Assembly (NCBI RefSeq): GCF_036511935.1
Contig: NZ_AP028878.1
Location: forward strand, 2,046,001 to 2,110,000
Direction: 5' to 3'
DNA length: 64,000 bases
Source: Marinobacter nanhaiticus D15-8W
GTDB lineage: Bacteria > Pseudomonadota > Gammaproteobacteria > Pseudomonadales > Oleiphilaceae
Under the pieces are notes generated by a model. It made no database searches, had not been told where the DNA came from, and saw nothing but the letters and a program-made list of their open reading frames with translations. The position numbers and the translations under genes are program-made. Of the stretch, positions 42,124 through 53,002 are shown one piece after another. The stretch's first letter is position 1, and each line of letters opens with the position of its first letter.

Positions 42124-42870
42124 TTATCCCTGGGCGTTGATCTGTTGGCCGGTCACGCCATGGCTGTCGCGGCCCATCAGGTAGAGAAAGGCCGGCATGA
42201 TCTCGGCCGGCGTTGGATTGTTGACCGGATTCTCTGCTGGGTAGGCATGGGCACGCATGTTGGTTCGGGTTGCGCCGGGATTGAGGCTATTCACGCGAAT
42301 GTTATGGCGCTCGTCATCGAGTTCGTCGGCCAGCAATTGACTCAGGCCTTCCAGTGCAAACTTGGAAACGGCGTACGCGCCCCAGTAGGCCTTGGCTTTT
42401 CGGCCGACACTGGAGGACATGAAGATGATCGACGCGTCTTCGGAATTGCGCATAGCCGGAATCAGCGCCCGACAGAGGAGAAATGGCGCAGTCACGTTGA
42501 CCCGCATCAGCTGGTCCCAGGTTTCCGGGTCGTAGAGCTCAATAGGCGTGCGCTGTCCCAGGAGGGCGGCATTGTGAAGAACACCGTCCACACGACCGAA
42601 GGATTCCTCGATGGTCATGGCCATCTCTTCGTAGTCCTTAACGGCCGCTCCCTCCAGGTTCATCGGTACGATGGCCGGTTGTGGATGCCCGGCCGCTTCG
42701 ATTTCGTCGTAGACCGATTCCAGCTTACTCAGGGTACGGCCAAGCAGGATGACCGTGGCGCCGTGGGCTGCATAGGTTTTGGCTGCACATCGGCCAATGC
42801 CGTCGCCTGCGCCCGTCACGAGGATGATCCGATCCTTCAACAGGTCGGACGGTGCCTGGTATTCAAACAT
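42124..42870 (-). CDS. yciK: YciK-family short-chain dehydrogenase
   Basis: 248 residues from ATG 42870, with AGGAG 8 bp upstream; the longer frame to 42903 adds an unlikely 11 residues. ILVTGAGDGIGR is the NAD(P) motif, NAALLG the NAG-like motif, and YAVSK the YxxxK catalytic pair. Substrate unknown. The gene neighbours mupP and ubiG, an order conserved in Pseudomonas and relatives. Confidence 0.92.
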   Translation of the reverse strand: MFEYQAPSDLLKDRIILVTGAGDGIGRCAAKTYAAHGATVILLGRTLSKLESVYDEIEAAGHPQPAIVPMNLEGAAVKDYEEMAMTIEESFGRVDGVLHNAALLGQRTPIELYDPETWDQLMRVNVTAPFLLCRALIPAMRNSEDASIIFMSSSVGRKAKAYWGAYAVSKFALEGLSQLLADELDDERHNIRVNSLNPGATRTNMRAHAYPAENPVNNPTPAEIMPAFLYLMGRDSHGVTGQQINAQG

Positions 42871-43049
42871 AGCGACAATCTCCTGTTTGGGCCGCCATAG
42901 CATCTTGTCGGGCGACCTTTCGTTGCGGTTATTGTAACGGTCTGATGCCGCTGATTCAGTCTTGATTTTGCGCCTGATCTTACCCCGGTTACCGGTACGA
43001 CGTTCCCCCGGGCAGATCAGGAAAATAGCGGGCTTCAGGTTTGGAAGGG

Positions 43050-43730
43050 TTAGCGGTTACGCAGCATCGATAGCAAATGGCCGGCAGAGTCGATCACGAA
43101 ATCCGCTTTCCAGTCCGGGATGGTACCGGGATGCTTGATGTAGCCGTAACGGGCGGCGATGGTGGTCATTCCGGCGCGGCGACCCGCCTCGATATCGCGG
43201 ATGTGATCGCCCACGTAGATACAGCCCGTCGGTTCCACCTGGAGCAAATGACTTGCCAGCAGCAGGGACTCGGGGTGGGGTTTGCGCTCAGAGACATCAT
43301 CGGGACAAACCAGGGCGTCGCAGCGGTCGGACAAATCCAGCGCTTGAAGTAACGGTACACTGAATCGCCGAGGCTTGTTGGTCACGATGCCCCAGGCGAT
43401 ATGTTCCTCTTCCAGCCAGCCCAGTAGTTCGTCCATACCCGGGAAGAGGCGGGTTTCGACCGCAATTTCACTCTCGTAGAGATCGAGGAACTCGCTATGC
43501 CGGTCGAAATAGTCGTCGTCTTCCGGCGACAGGCCGAAGCCCACGTGGATCATCGCGCGGGCACCGTCTGAGACGGCCTCCCGGATTTCCAGTTCGGGCA
43601 AGTGCGGGAGCTGATAACGCTGGCGTACGGCGTTCAGGCAGCGCACGAAATCCGGTGCCGTATCGATCAGGGTGCCGTCCAGGTCGAACAGCACCGCGTG
43701 CGGTTTCGGGAATCGCTCAGCCTGGCTCAT
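43050..43730 (-). CDS. mupP: HAD-IA phosphatase, MupP/Gph type
   Basis: 226 residues. HAD motif I LFDLDGTLIDTAPD, motif II IVTNKP, and motifs III/IV in KPHPESLLLA...CIYVGDHIRDIEAG. In Pseudomonas the homologue beside ubiG dephosphorylates MurNAc-6-phosphate in peptidoglycan recycling (MupP); the closest alternative is phosphoglycolate phosphatase. The name rests on gene order. It starts 3 bp after the ubiG stop, so the two are cotranscribed. Confidence 0.85.
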   Translation of the reverse strand: MSQAERFPKPHAVLFDLDGTLIDTAPDFVRCLNAVRQRYQLPHLPELEIREAVSDGARAMIHVGFGLSPEDDDYFDRHSEFLDLYESEIAVETRLFPGMDELLGWLEEEHIAWGIVTNKPRRFSVPLLQALDLSDRCDALVCPDDVSERKPHPESLLLASHLLQVEPTGCIYVGDHIRDIEAGRRAGMTTIAARYGYIKHPGTIPDWKADFVIDSAGHLLSMLRNR

Positions 43731-43733
43731 GGT

Positions 43734-44483
43734 TTACGAGCGCCCGTCGAGTCGGGCGTGCATCATGTAATTGACGTCCACATCGCGACCGAGCTTGTAG
43801 ATCTTCGTCAACGGGTTATAGGTCATACCGGTCAGATCGGCCACCTCGAAATGGGCGTGGCGCAGGAAGTCTGCCATTTCTGACGGACGGATGAACTTGC
43901 GCCATTCGTGGGTCCCCTTGGGCAGGAGATTGAGCACGTACTCGGCGCCTACGATCGCAAACAGGAATGACTTGGGGTTGCGGTTGATGGTGGAAACGAA
44001 CAGATCGCCGCCGGGCTTGAGCAGTTTTGCGCAGGCCTGGATTATTGATGCCGGATTCGGCACATGCTCCAGCATCTCCAGACAGGTCACCACGTCGTAC
44101 TGTCCGGCGTGCTCGGGCTCCTCCGCCAACGCTTCAACGGCAATGCGGCGGTAATCCACCTTTACCCCTGATTCCAGCCCATGGAGCTTGGCAACCGAAA
44201 GCGGCGCCTCTCCGAGGTCGATCCCCGTTACATGAGCGCCGCGCTGGGCCATGCCTTCGCTGAGCAGGCCGCCGCCGCAGCCTACGTCCAACACCTTACG
44301 GCCGGGCAGGGGCGCGCGTTCATCGATGTAGTTAAGGCGCAGCGGATTGATCTCATGCAGGGGTTTGAACTCGCTGTTCGGATCCCACCAGCGGTTAGCC
44401 AGGGCCTCGAACTTGGCGATTTCGTTCTGGTCGACGTTCTGTCCGCTAAAGCCATCGTTCCCGCCAGAATTGTTCGTATTCAT
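43734..44483 (-). CDS. ubiG: Ubiquinone biosynthesis O-methyltransferase UbiG
   Basis: 249 residues. [30 protein letters not shown] is the diagnostic UbiG N-terminus. [26 protein letters not shown] is the SAM motif, and [14 protein letters not shown] follows. It carries out both O-methylations of ubiquinone synthesis using SAM. First of the ubiG-mupP pair; downstream of mtaD by 31 bp on the same strand. Confidence 0.96.
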   Translation of the reverse strand: MNTNNSGGNDGFSGQNVDQNEIAKFEALANRWWDPNSEFKPLHEINPLRLNYIDERAPLPGRKVLDVGCGGGLLSEGMAQRGAHVTGIDLGEAPLSVAKLHGLESGVKVDYRRIAVEALAEEPEHAGQYDVVTCLEMLEHVPNPASIIQACAKLLKPGGDLFVSTINRNPKSFLFAIVGAEYVLNLLPKGTHEWRKFIRPSEMADFLRHAHFEVADLTGMTYNPLTKIYKLGRDVDVNYMMHARLDGRS

Positions 44484-44514
44484 GGTGTCATCTTTCCTGT
44501 GATAAACGGTGGAC

Positions 44515-45846
44515 TCAACCCTGCCGGATGCGCTTCGCCCAATGTGAAACCTTGAGCATCAGATCCGGCACATCAATGCGAGTCAATTTGCCATCCTGGA
44601 CCTGGGGTACGCCGCCAATCCAGCTATGGCTCAGTTGGCGGCCATGCTGACTGTAGACCAGGTGGGACGCCGGATCGTAGATGGGCTGGTTGAACGGATC
44701 GCTCAGGTCGATAGCAATCACGTCGGCCATTTTACCTGTTTCGAGGGATCCGATGTCTTTCTCGCGCCCCATGGCGCGGGCACCGTTGATGGTCGCCATT
44801 GCCAGCGCCTGATGCGCGGACAGCGCAGCTGCATCTTCGGCAACAGCCTTGGCCAGCATGGCTGCCGTTTCGAGCTCGCCAAACAGGTCGAGATCGTTAT
44901 TGCTGGCTGCACCGTCGGTACCGATAGATACGTTGACCCCCGCTTTCTGGAGCTTGTCCACCGGGCAGAAACCGCTAGCCAGCTTGAGATTGGATTCCGG
45001 GCAGTGGACAACGTGGGCGCCGCTCTCGGCAAGGAGCATAAGATCCGTGCTATCCACCTGGGTCATATGCACACACTGCGTGTGTGGTGTCAGCAGTCCG
45101 AGCTCCGCCAGTCGTTGTGACGGGCGGGTCCCACTTTTTTCCAGCGCATCGGCGACTTCGAAGGCCGTCTCATGCAGGTGGATTTGGATGGGGACCTGTT
45201 TGTCGTCAGATAAACGGATCAGGTCCCGGATCGGGCCATCGGAAACGGTGTAGGGGGCGTGGGGGCCGATGCCGATGCGCACATGGCTGTGGTTCTGCCA
45301 TTGGTCGATCAGATCCGCGCCCTGGCGCAAGTAGTCGTCCGGACCATCGCCCCAGGCCGTCGGGAAATCGAGCACCGGGAAGCAGATCTGGCTGCGGATC
45401 CCGACATCGGAGGCCGTTTGTGCAGCAACCTCGGGAAAGAAGTACATATCCGAGAAGCAGGTCGTACCGGTGCGGAGCATCTCGGCTATGGCCAGGCGGG
45501 TGCCGTCGGCAATGAACTCGGGGCTGACGAACTTGGCCTCCGCCGGCCAGATATGGTCGTTCAGCCAGGTCATCAGCGGCAGGTCATCCGCCATGCCCCG
45601 CATCAGCGACATGGCGGCGTGCCCATGGGCATTGATCAGTCCCGGCAGCAGCACGTGATCGTTCAGGTTCAGGGTCTCCCTGGCACGGTAATGCTGGTCG
45701 GCTTCGGCCTGGGGCAGGATGGCTTCGATCCGGTCTCCCTGGATCAGCAACGCATGCTCGTTAAGCACGGTGCCGGAGGGCACTATGGGAATGATCCAGC
45801 GGGCATTGATGCGCGTGTCGACTGCGGTGATCGTGTCTGCGGTCAT
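44515..45846 (-). CDS. mtaD: Methylthioadenosine deaminase, TRZ/ATZ amidohydrolase
   Basis: 443 residues from ATG 45846; longer in-frame starts reach 46020 but lack family sequence, and a TTG at 45867 with GAGGAAGAAGG is an alternative. The metal site shows HGH in [20 protein letters not shown], and [15 protein letters not shown] with the catalytic Asp. It deaminates 5'-methylthioadenosine (and possibly S-adenosylhomocysteine) to the inosine form. It is divergent from mtnA, the isomerase of the same salvage path. Confidence 0.9.
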   Translation of the reverse strand: MTADTITAVDTRINARWIIPIVPSGTVLNEHALLIQGDRIEAILPQAEADQHYRARETLNLNDHVLLPGLINAHGHAAMSLMRGMADDLPLMTWLNDHIWPAEAKFVSPEFIADGTRLAIAEMLRTGTTCFSDMYFFPEVAAQTASDVGIRSQICFPVLDFPTAWGDGPDDYLRQGADLIDQWQNHSHVRIGIGPHAPYTVSDGPIRDLIRLSDDKQVPIQIHLHETAFEVADALEKSGTRPSQRLAELGLLTPHTQCVHMTQVDSTDLMLLAESGAHVVHCPESNLKLASGFCPVDKLQKAGVNVSIGTDGAASNNDLDLFGELETAAMLAKAVAEDAAALSAHQALAMATINGARAMGREKDIGSLETGKMADVIAIDLSDPFNQPIYDPASHLVYSQHGRQLSHSWIGGVPQVQDGKLTRIDVPDLMLKVSHWAKRIRQG

Positions 45847-46093
45847 GTCTTTCTCTGTGACGGCCAAGCCTTCTTCCTCGTTAGGGCTATTATGGCGACG
45901 GGCCCAGATGCTGGCTTGTACGGATTTACGCGGGGCCGGTGCTGCAGTCATTTTGTAGACCGCCGACGCCCCTCGGAGTGCCCGCCAGTATAGCGGTGCG
46001 AGGCATGTCGAACCAGCCACCCGACTGTTTCGCCCGGCGGCTTACCCGTTATACTTCGGCTTTGAATTTCCGCTTTCCTGGACCTTCGTTCTC

Positions 46094-47170
46094 ATGACTG
46101 AAAACTGCGTTCCCAATCCGGACTCCAACCATCTGGGCACTTTGGCCATAATCTGGCACGGTGATCATCTTGCCTTGCTGGACCAACGCCAGTTGCCCGA
46201 CCAGGAAATCTGGCTCACCTACAAGGACGCCAGCGCCGTAGCGGACGCTATACGGGATATGGTTGTGCGTGGTGCGCCTGCAATAGGTATCAGCGCCGCC
46301 TATGGTGTGGTCCTGGCTGCTCATCAGGCTGGCGATACGAAGGATTGGCGAGCCGACATCGAGGTCGCCATCGAGGTACTGGCGAAATCCCGTCCGACGG
46401 CCGTCAATCTTTTTTGGGCACTTGAGCGAATGAAAACCCGCCTCCAGGCCTGCCAATCGGCCGCCGAGGCCATTGCCAAGCTGACCGGCGAAGCGGAGTC
46501 TATCCATGCCGAAGATGTGGCTGCAAACCGACTGATGGGGCGTCACGCGTTATCGGTAATGGGGGACGAGCCCATGGCCGTACTGACCCATTGCAACACC
46601 GGCGCGTTGGCCACCGGTGGCTATGGTACGGCGCTAGGCGTGGTGCGCAGCCTCTGGCATGCCAACCGTCTTAAACGTGTCTACGCGGACGAGACACGGC
46701 CTTGGCTCCAGGGCAGCCGCCTGACCGCCTGGGAGCTGCAGCAGGAGGGCATTCCCGTAACGCTGAATGCGGACAGTGCCGCAGCCCAGATCCTGCGCCA
46801 GGGCGACGTACGCTGGGTGATCGTCGGCGCAGATCGTATTACCGCCAATGGTGACGTGGCCAACAAGATTGGCACGTACAACCTGGCGATCCTGGCCCGC
46901 CATCATGGGGTCCGCTTTATGGTCGTTGCACCGTCGAGCACGGTGGATATGGCGTTGGCGTCCGGGGAGGATATTCCGATCGAGGAACGCGACGGCACCG
47001 AGGTGCGTGCGGTGCGGGGCGTTTCGATTGCGCCCGACGGCGTCGATGTCTTCAACCCGGTCTTCGACGTGACGCCGGCGGAACTCGTCGATGCCATCGT
47101 GACCGAAAAAGGGGTAATCGAACGACCGGATCGCGATGCCATGCAGGCCATGTTCGCAACCCGGGACTAA
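46094..47170 (+). CDS. mtnA: S-methyl-5-thioribose-1-phosphate isomerase
   Basis: 358 residues. [19 protein letters not shown], the catalytic Cys in [20 protein letters not shown] and the Asp in [23 protein letters not shown] are all in place. It turns methylthioribose-1-phosphate into the ribulose form for methionine salvage. The following enzymes (mtnBCD) are not in the window. About 250 bp separate it from the mtaD start, a shared divergent regulatory region. Confidence 0.95.
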   Translation: MTENCVPNPDSNHLGTLAIIWHGDHLALLDQRQLPDQEIWLTYKDASAVADAIRDMVVRGAPAIGISAAYGVVLAAHQAGDTKDWRADIEVAIEVLAKSRPTAVNLFWALERMKTRLQACQSAAEAIAKLTGEAESIHAEDVAANRLMGRHALSVMGDEPMAVLTHCNTGALATGGYGTALGVVRSLWHANRLKRVYADETRPWLQGSRLTAWELQQEGIPVTLNADSAAAQILRQGDVRWVIVGADRITANGDVANKIGTYNLAILARHHGVRFMVVAPSSTVDMALASGEDIPIEERDGTEVRAVRGVSIAPDGVDVFNPVFDVTPAELVDAIVTEKGVIERPDRDAMQAMFATRD

Positions 47171-47245
47171 GACTCTCAGCGACAACCTGAAAGCCTTGGC
47201 CGGCGGGGCTGAGGATTACCCACAGTCCGCCGGCCGCTTCCTTAA

Positions 47246-50074
47246 CTAGTATACGAAGCGCGCGCTGCGCAGAGCGTCCAGCCCCTCACTATCTTCCTTG
47301 AGGTCGGGGCCGGTAAAGACTCTTAGCGCATCGGTGCGCGGATCCACCGCACCTTGGTAGGTGTCCTGGATATCCTTCAGCGTCACATTGCGGATGGCGT
47401 CTGCCAGTTTCTCACGGCTGTCGAAGTCATACTGCTCACGGTCGATCTCGCGCCAATACCGTTCAGACACCTCGCCGAGCCGCCGATCCTGGGCCAGTAG
47501 CTGGCTCAGTACAGCCTGCTTCTCACGCTCCAGATCTTCTTTGCTGAAGTTGTCCAGCGTCTTGCTAAAGTCTGCAAAGAAGCTGGTTGCAGCTTCATCG
47601 ATCGTTGCCATATCGGCCGAAGGCGATTGCACCATGAACCCCAAAGCCGGCACTTCCAGCATTTCATAGGACGATGCGGAGACGATATAGCCGAGTTGTT
47701 GCTGTGTACGCAGGCGCTCATAGAAGGGCGCGCTGATGATCTGCGCCAGTACCGCGTAGCGGGCACGTTCGTCAAACCGTGTGGAGGCACCCTGGAGGTA
47801 AAGGACATAACCGGTATCCGGATGATCGACCTGCAGCGCCATGTCCGTCAGGCCTTCCGGCAGATCCCGGATGCCGCTGCGGGGCACCTCCACAATATCG
47901 CTATTCCCGAACAGGATGGCGTTGGCCTGCTGTTGGAGGTTGATGGCGCTGGCCTCGGTCAGGTTGCCGTGGGCGAGCATTACCGGATCCACATCGTTGA
48001 GGTAGTTGCGTGCGAAGGTCCGCAGCTCCTCAAGGGTGATCGACTTCGCTTCTTCCAGCTTGGTTTCGGCGGGCCATGCCCCTTCGATCAGCGTATTCTG
48101 GAGCTGATACGTCGCCTGCTGGACGGGCTTGGCCTTGCTCTGGTTGCGCAGGTCGTCTATCAACTGCTTGCGGTTGATTTCGAAGCGTTCCGGGTCGATC
48201 TCCGGCTCGGCCACCTGAGTCATGATCCGGCGCAGCAACACGTGCAGCTTGTCGTCATAACCACCGACCCGCAGGGTGACACCCCGCAGGTGGTTGTAGA
48301 CCGCGTAGTCCAGGCCAGCGAGCTGGGCCGGATAGGCGTAGGCATTGAGGTTGTCGCGGATACTGTCCACCAGCAGGCTGGTGAGCACCTGGCCGCGGGC
48401 CGAATCCCGGGTCTCGGGTGAACGCAGGCTCAGGTAGACGTTTGCCTTGGGGGCGCCGAAACGTGTGTCACGCGCGTACCAGATCTGAGGCGTCCCCGGC
48501 ACGTCGAGCGCGACCGGGTGCGGCATGGTCTCACCTTCGACCATGGCGAAGTTCTCCGGAATGAACGGGTTGGGCTCCGGCAATCCGAGCTGTGCTTCCA
48601 GCTTCTCTGGCGCCTTACCCAGGTCGCCGGTTTCCAGCGTCTTGACCTGGTAAGGGGTGTCGTACCACTGGGTGCGTGGAGCGTCCTTCGGCAGCGATTC
48701 AGGCGAAAGCAACGTGATCAACACGTTCTGCGGATTCAGTTTTTCCAATACCATCCGGTATTTTTCCGGCGTGTATTCTTCCATCATCCATGGGGCCTGC
48801 AGGACATCCTCCGGCGCCACCTGCTGCATCTGCATCGCCAGCCGGCTGACCTTGTGGATCGGCTCAGACGCTTCCTGGAAACGGAAGCCGATCTCGGATA
48901 GCTGCTGGATTTCCTCGAAATAATGCCGCTTGATACCGTTGTCACGAACCATACTGATGTAGTCGAAAGTCAGGTCGACCACCGTGCGCCATTCTTCAAG
49001 GCCTTTCGGCGTGAGTGACATGCTGATCTGCAGGCTGCTCTCGTATCCGGTATCCATACCCTGACCGGCGGAGAGACTGTCAGCCAGCCCCGCTGTCTTC
49101 AGCACATTGAGCAGGCTGCCTTGACCCTCGTGGCCCAGCAGGTTGGCGACGTAGCCCGCAGGCTTGACTGCGTAATCGTCACGCAGGGAGGGAAGCGGAA
49201 AGACCAGTTCCAGCTTCCGCACATCCTTGATTGACTCGACCTGCATCAGGGCCGGCAGGAAGCCGGGTTTGAACAGCGGCGCCGTATGCGCTTTGGCGTT
49301 GAGTTCCCGGTCTTCGATCGCAGCAAAGCGTGACCGCACCATCTTCTCCAGCTCGCCGAGGGACTGCTTGCCGTAGACGGCCAGGGACATCAGGTTGGCT
49401 GAGTAGTGCGTCTTCCAGAATTCGACCAGATCTTCGCGAATCGGATCGTCGGGGCGGTCGGCCAGGGTATCGAGGTTGCCGACGGCAAAATGGCTGTAAG
49501 CGTGGTCGGGGTTATAGATTGCCTTCTCCGCAGAGAAGAAACGGCGGCTGTCTTCGCGGAGTTTGGATGAGTATTCCGAGTGCACCGCATTCATTTCCCG
49601 CCCGACAAGGTCCATCGTGAACAGCGGAGCGGAAAACTGTTGGGCGAAGCGGTCGAGGGCAGGTTCCAGGTATTTGGCCTGAACGTCGAAAAAATAGTTG
49701 GTGTCCTGGAACGATGTAAAGGCGTTGTGGCTGCCGCCGTGGCTGGCGATGAACTGCTGGTATTCGCCGGCTTTGGGGTATTTTTCGGTGCCCAGGAACA
49801 GCATGTGTTCGAGGAAATGCGCTAGACCTTCCCTGTCTTTCGGGTCGTCGCCGCTCCCCACCGCGACGTTCATTGCCGCTGCACCTTTATCGGCGTCCGG
49901 GTTCGAGATCAGCAGGACGTCCAGCCCGTTGTCCAGCGTCAGGTAGCGGTATTGGGCCTCATCGTTGGGACTCTTGATGGGCTGGACTGCTGCGTTGGCG
50001 AAACCAACAGCGAGAAAGAGCAGGGCAAACAGACTGGATTGGAACCAAAAGCGGACAGGGCGCGCATGACGCAT
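47246..50074 (-). CDS. Periplasmic M16 zinc protease (pitrilysin/insulinase type)
   Basis: 942 residues. A signal peptide (FQSSLFALLFLAVGFANA) ends near residue 28. The inverted zinc motif HFLEH is at 86-90 in GLAHFLEHMLFLGTEKYPKAGEYQQFI, with the downstream Glu in the NAVHSEYSSK region. Four M16 half-domains are expected at this length, as in E. coli protease III (962 residues). It degrades small peptides in the periplasm. GAGGAG is present before ATG 50074. Convergent with mtnA. Confidence 0.92.
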   Translation of the reverse strand: MRHARPVRFWFQSSLFALLFLAVGFANAAVQPIKSPNDEAQYRYLTLDNGLDVLLISNPDADKGAAAMNVAVGSGDDPKDREGLAHFLEHMLFLGTEKYPKAGEYQQFIASHGGSHNAFTSFQDTNYFFDVQAKYLEPALDRFAQQFSAPLFTMDLVGREMNAVHSEYSSKLREDSRRFFSAEKAIYNPDHAYSHFAVGNLDTLADRPDDPIREDLVEFWKTHYSANLMSLAVYGKQSLGELEKMVRSRFAAIEDRELNAKAHTAPLFKPGFLPALMQVESIKDVRKLELVFPLPSLRDDYAVKPAGYVANLLGHEGQGSLLNVLKTAGLADSLSAGQGMDTGYESSLQISMSLTPKGLEEWRTVVDLTFDYISMVRDNGIKRHYFEEIQQLSEIGFRFQEASEPIHKVSRLAMQMQQVAPEDVLQAPWMMEEYTPEKYRMVLEKLNPQNVLITLLSPESLPKDAPRTQWYDTPYQVKTLETGDLGKAPEKLEAQLGLPEPNPFIPENFAMVEGETMPHPVALDVPGTPQIWYARDTRFGAPKANVYLSLRSPETRDSARGQVLTSLLVDSIRDNLNAYAYPAQLAGLDYAVYNHLRGVTLRVGGYDDKLHVLLRRIMTQVAEPEIDPERFEINRKQLIDDLRNQSKAKPVQQATYQLQNTLIEGAWPAETKLEEAKSITLEELRTFARNYLNDVDPVMLAHGNLTEASAINLQQQANAILFGNSDIVEVPRSGIRDLPEGLTDMALQVDHPDTGYVLYLQGASTRFDERARYAVLAQIISAPFYERLRTQQQLGYIVSASSYEMLEVPALGFMVQSPSADMATIDEAATSFFADFSKTLDNFSKEDLEREKQAVLSQLLAQDRRLGEVSERYWREIDREQYDFDSREKLADAIRNVTLKDIQDTYQGAVDPRTDALRVFTGPDLKEDSEGLDALRSARFVY

Positions 50075-50203
50075 CTACACGGAACTCCTCTTGGTGATGT
50101 TAACCAATTGGTCTTGGTATTAACCAGTTGGCCAAAACATACGAATTCTCTGCAAAAAAGCGGTGATATATATTGAGCCGGTCCGTCTTGCGAACCGCAC
50201 CGA

Positions 50204-50503
50204 TCAGTGGATCGGTTTCTGCTCAATATTGTGTCCTGAGCCGGATAGCGTCTTGCGTGCCAGGTCCGCGGCAGCATCGCCGCTCAACTGGCCCGAGGCG
50301 ATCCGCTCAAGTACCGAGCCCATAACCGCAACCGACTCGCGATAGTCCTGGAACTCCGCCTGGAAGGCGTCATCGATCGCATCGTAGACGCTCTGGATCT
50401 GCTGTTCCCGGCTCTCACCGCTGGTTGCCGACGCGTTAATGGCCCGCAGGCAGGCGCGGGCAATCTTGATGTAACGCTCGGAGTTGGCGTTGCTCTGAGA
50501 CAT
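50204..50503 (-). CDS. Hypothetical small helical protein
   Basis: 99 residues (SERYIKIARACLRAINASATS...IQSVYDAIDDAFQAEFQDYRESVAVMGSVLERIASGQLSGDAAADLA), soluble and all-helical by composition. I do not recognise a family. It lies upstream of the protease gene on the same strand, 129 bp away; whether they share a transcript is unclear. Confidence 0.65.
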   Translation of the reverse strand: MSQSNANSERYIKIARACLRAINASATSGESREQQIQSVYDAIDDAFQAEFQDYRESVAVMGSVLERIASGQLSGDAAADLARKTLSGSGHNIEQKPIH

Positions 50504-50950
50504 GGTGCACTCCCAAAAAGTTCAAAGGCCGCGGATTATGGCATTCCGTATGGCCGGATGCATGCAATGGGTCCCGAAAATCTGCGCTCTTGCGCATCGG
50601 GTGCTGTTATTGTCACAGGTATGGCATCTATGGTGTTGACTGTGTGTGGCCAAGGTCAACCAACACCCCTTGCCAGCGTGCGGGCGCATGGCGTTGTGCT
50701 AGTCTCAAAGTACGGTGCAAACGGAAGGGTGCGAGCGTTTGTTGTCCGTTTTAGTCGCCCCGGCTCCATCGTTCAGTTGCAGCCCTCGCTGGCGTGGTTA
50801 GAGTAAATAATCTAATTTAAAAACATGAGCTTAAAGAGCAAATGCTCTAATAAATAGCGATACTTGCACACTGCACTTGAGTACAATGCGACCGAATTTT
50901 AGGGGACGAGTGAAAGTTCCAAACAAAAGCAATAACTGGATGGGCAAACT
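50504..50950. promoter_or_regulatory. Promoter region of the fatty acyl-CoA reductase gene
   Basis: 446 bp between divergent genes without a convincing ORF. AT-rich DNA (about 50805-50870) holds the inverted repeat AGAGCA-AA-TGCTCT (50835-50848), a plausible operator about 100 bp before the start. A shorter GCGCTCTTGCGC palindrome lies near 50583. No clear -35/-10 pair could be chosen. Confidence 0.4.
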
Positions 50951-52936
50951 ATGGAATATTTCCTGACGGGTGGAACCGGGTTTATCGGTCGGTTTCTGGT
51001 TGAAAAGCTGCTGAATCGTGGGGGGACGGTCCACGTTCTGGTACGCGAGCAGTCGCTGGCAAAGGTGGAGCGTCTTCGCGAGCGTTACGGGGTTGACGAG
51101 TCACGTCTCAAGGCAGTGATAGGCGACCTGACCCAACCGAACCTCGGTATCGACGAAGCGACCTTGAAGAGCCTCAAGGGCAATGTTCGGCATTTCTTCC
51201 ACCTGGCGGCGGTGTATGACATGGGCGCCGACGAGGAATCCCAGCGTGCAGCCAACATCGATGGCACCCATCAGGCCGTCGAGGCGGCGCAGGCGATGAA
51301 TGCCGGGTGCTTCCATCACGTGTCCTCCATTGCCGCGGCGGGCATGTTCAAGGGGACGTTCCGGGAGGATATGTTCGAGGAAGCAGAAAAGCTCGACCAT
51401 CCCTACCTGCAGACCAAGCACGATGCAGAGAAAGTGGTCCGCTACGAGTGCAAGATCCCCTTCCGGATCTATCGGCCGGGCATGGTCGTGGGTCATTCCA
51501 AGACCGGTGAGATGGACAAGGTCGACGGCCCCTATTACTTCTTCAAGATGATCCAGAAGATCCGCGCAGCGTTGCCCCAGTGGGTACCGACCATCGGTAT
51601 CGAGGGCGGTCGCCTGAATATCGTGCCCGTGGATTTCGTAGTCGATGCGTTGGACCATATCGCCCATTTGGACGGTGAGGACGGCAACTGTTTCCACCTG
51701 GTCGATCCGGACCCGTACAAAGTTGGCGAAATCCTCAATATCTTCTGCGAGGCCGGACACGCGCCGCGGATGGCGATGCGGGTAGATAGCCGAATGTTCG
51801 GCTTCATACCCCCTTTTATCCGTCAAAGCCTGAAGAACCTGCCTCCGGTGCGGCGCCTGACCAGTGCGGTATTGGACGACATGGGCATCCCGCCCTCGGT
51901 AATGTCCTTTGTGAACTATCCAACCCGTTTCGATGCGCGCGAAACCGAACGCGTACTCAAAGGAACCGATATCCAGGTCCCCCGACTGACCGATTACGCT
52001 GCGACGCTTTGGGATTACTGGGAACGCCATCTGGATCCGGATCTTTTCAAGGACCGTACGCTCAGGGGCACCGTGGAAGGTCGGGTTTGCGTTATCACTG
52101 GTGCGACCTCGGGCATCGGTCTGGCGACCGCGCAGAAGTTAGCCGATGCGGGGGCGATCCTGGTGATAGGCGCGCGTAAGCCGGAGCGACTCAAGGAAGT
52201 GGCCAAATCATTGGAAGCGCGCGGCGCCAGTGTGCATCCCTACCAGTGCGATTTCTCGGATATGGACCAGTGCGACGAGTTCGTGAAGACCGTGCTGGAC
52301 AATCATGGTCAGGTAGATGTTCTGGTCAACAACGCCGGGCGTTCGATCCGTCGTTCCCTGGATCTGTCCTTCGATCGCTTCCATGATTTCGAGCGCACCA
52401 TGCAACTGAACTATTTCGGTTCGGTACGATTGATCATGGGCTTTGCGCCCAACATGCTGGAGCGTCGCCGCGGCCATATCGTTAACATTTCGTCTATCGG
52501 TGTGCTGACCAACGCGCCACGTTTTTCCGCCTACGTTGCCTCCAAGTCGGCCCTGGATGCCTTCAGTCGTTGTGCCGCGGCGGAATGGTCCGACCGTAAC
52601 GTCACCTTCACCACCATCAATATGCCCTTGGTGAAGACGCCGATGATTGCGCCGACCAAGATCTACGACCAGGTACCGACCCTGACGCCGGACGAGGCTG
52701 CGGATATGGTGGCCGAAGCCATCGTCCACCGACCCAAGCGCATTGCCACGCGTTTGGGAGTGTTCGCCCAGGTGCTACATGCACTGGCGCCGAAAATGGG
52801 CGAGATTGTGATGAACACGGGCTATCGGATGTTCCCGGATTCTGCCATGGCCTCCGGTGCGCGCCGCGCGGAGAAGCCGAAGGTTTCTACCGAGCAGGTG
52901 GCCTTTGCGGCAATTATGCGGGGTATTTACTGGTAG
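50951..52936 (+). CDS. Two-domain fatty acyl-CoA reductase (alcohol-forming)
   Basis: 661 residues, the same length as the Marinobacter enzyme I recall. The N-terminal reductase domain has GGTGFIGRFL (7-16), HHVSSIAAAG and a YLQTK catalytic pair. The C-terminal SDR domain has VITGATSGIGLATA (about 375), NNAGRSIRR and YVASK. In the studied enzyme the C-terminal part reduces acyl-CoA (or acyl-ACP) to aldehyde and the N-terminal part reduces that to fatty alcohol, with NADPH. The alcohol feeds wax ester synthesis. The ribosome site before ATG 50951 is weak (GGATGGGC). Single-gene unit with a terminator at 52975. Confidence 0.93.
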   Translation: MEYFLTGGTGFIGRFLVEKLLNRGGTVHVLVREQSLAKVERLRERYGVDESRLKAVIGDLTQPNLGIDEATLKSLKGNVRHFFHLAAVYDMGADEESQRAANIDGTHQAVEAAQAMNAGCFHHVSSIAAAGMFKGTFREDMFEEAEKLDHPYLQTKHDAEKVVRYECKIPFRIYRPGMVVGHSKTGEMDKVDGPYYFFKMIQKIRAALPQWVPTIGIEGGRLNIVPVDFVVDALDHIAHLDGEDGNCFHLVDPDPYKVGEILNIFCEAGHAPRMAMRVDSRMFGFIPPFIRQSLKNLPPVRRLTSAVLDDMGIPPSVMSFVNYPTRFDARETERVLKGTDIQVPRLTDYAATLWDYWERHLDPDLFKDRTLRGTVEGRVCVITGATSGIGLATAQKLADAGAILVIGARKPERLKEVAKSLEARGASVHPYQCDFSDMDQCDEFVKTVLDNHGQVDVLVNNAGRSIRRSLDLSFDRFHDFERTMQLNYFGSVRLIMGFAPNMLERRRGHIVNISSIGVLTNAPRFSAYVASKSALDAFSRCAAAEWSDRNVTFTTINMPLVKTPMIAPTKIYDQVPTLTPDEAADMVAEAIVHRPKRIATRLGVFAQVLHALAPKMGEIVMNTGYRMFPDSAMASGARRAEKPKVSTEQVAFAAIMRGIYW

Positions 52937-52974
52937 TCTCGCGTTTCGCGAGTCTAGCGTCCCGAGAAAACGAA

Positions 52975-53000
52975 AACCCCGCCGCGGCGGGGTTTTTTGG
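52975..53000. terminator. Bidirectional terminator between acyl-CoA reductase and rnt
   Basis: AACCCCGCCGCGGCGGGGTT followed by TTTT, with A-rich DNA on the other side, so it can stop both convergent genes. A second small hairpin CTCGCG-TTT-CGCGAG lies just before (about 52938-52952). Confidence 0.88.
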
Positions 53001-53002
53001 TT

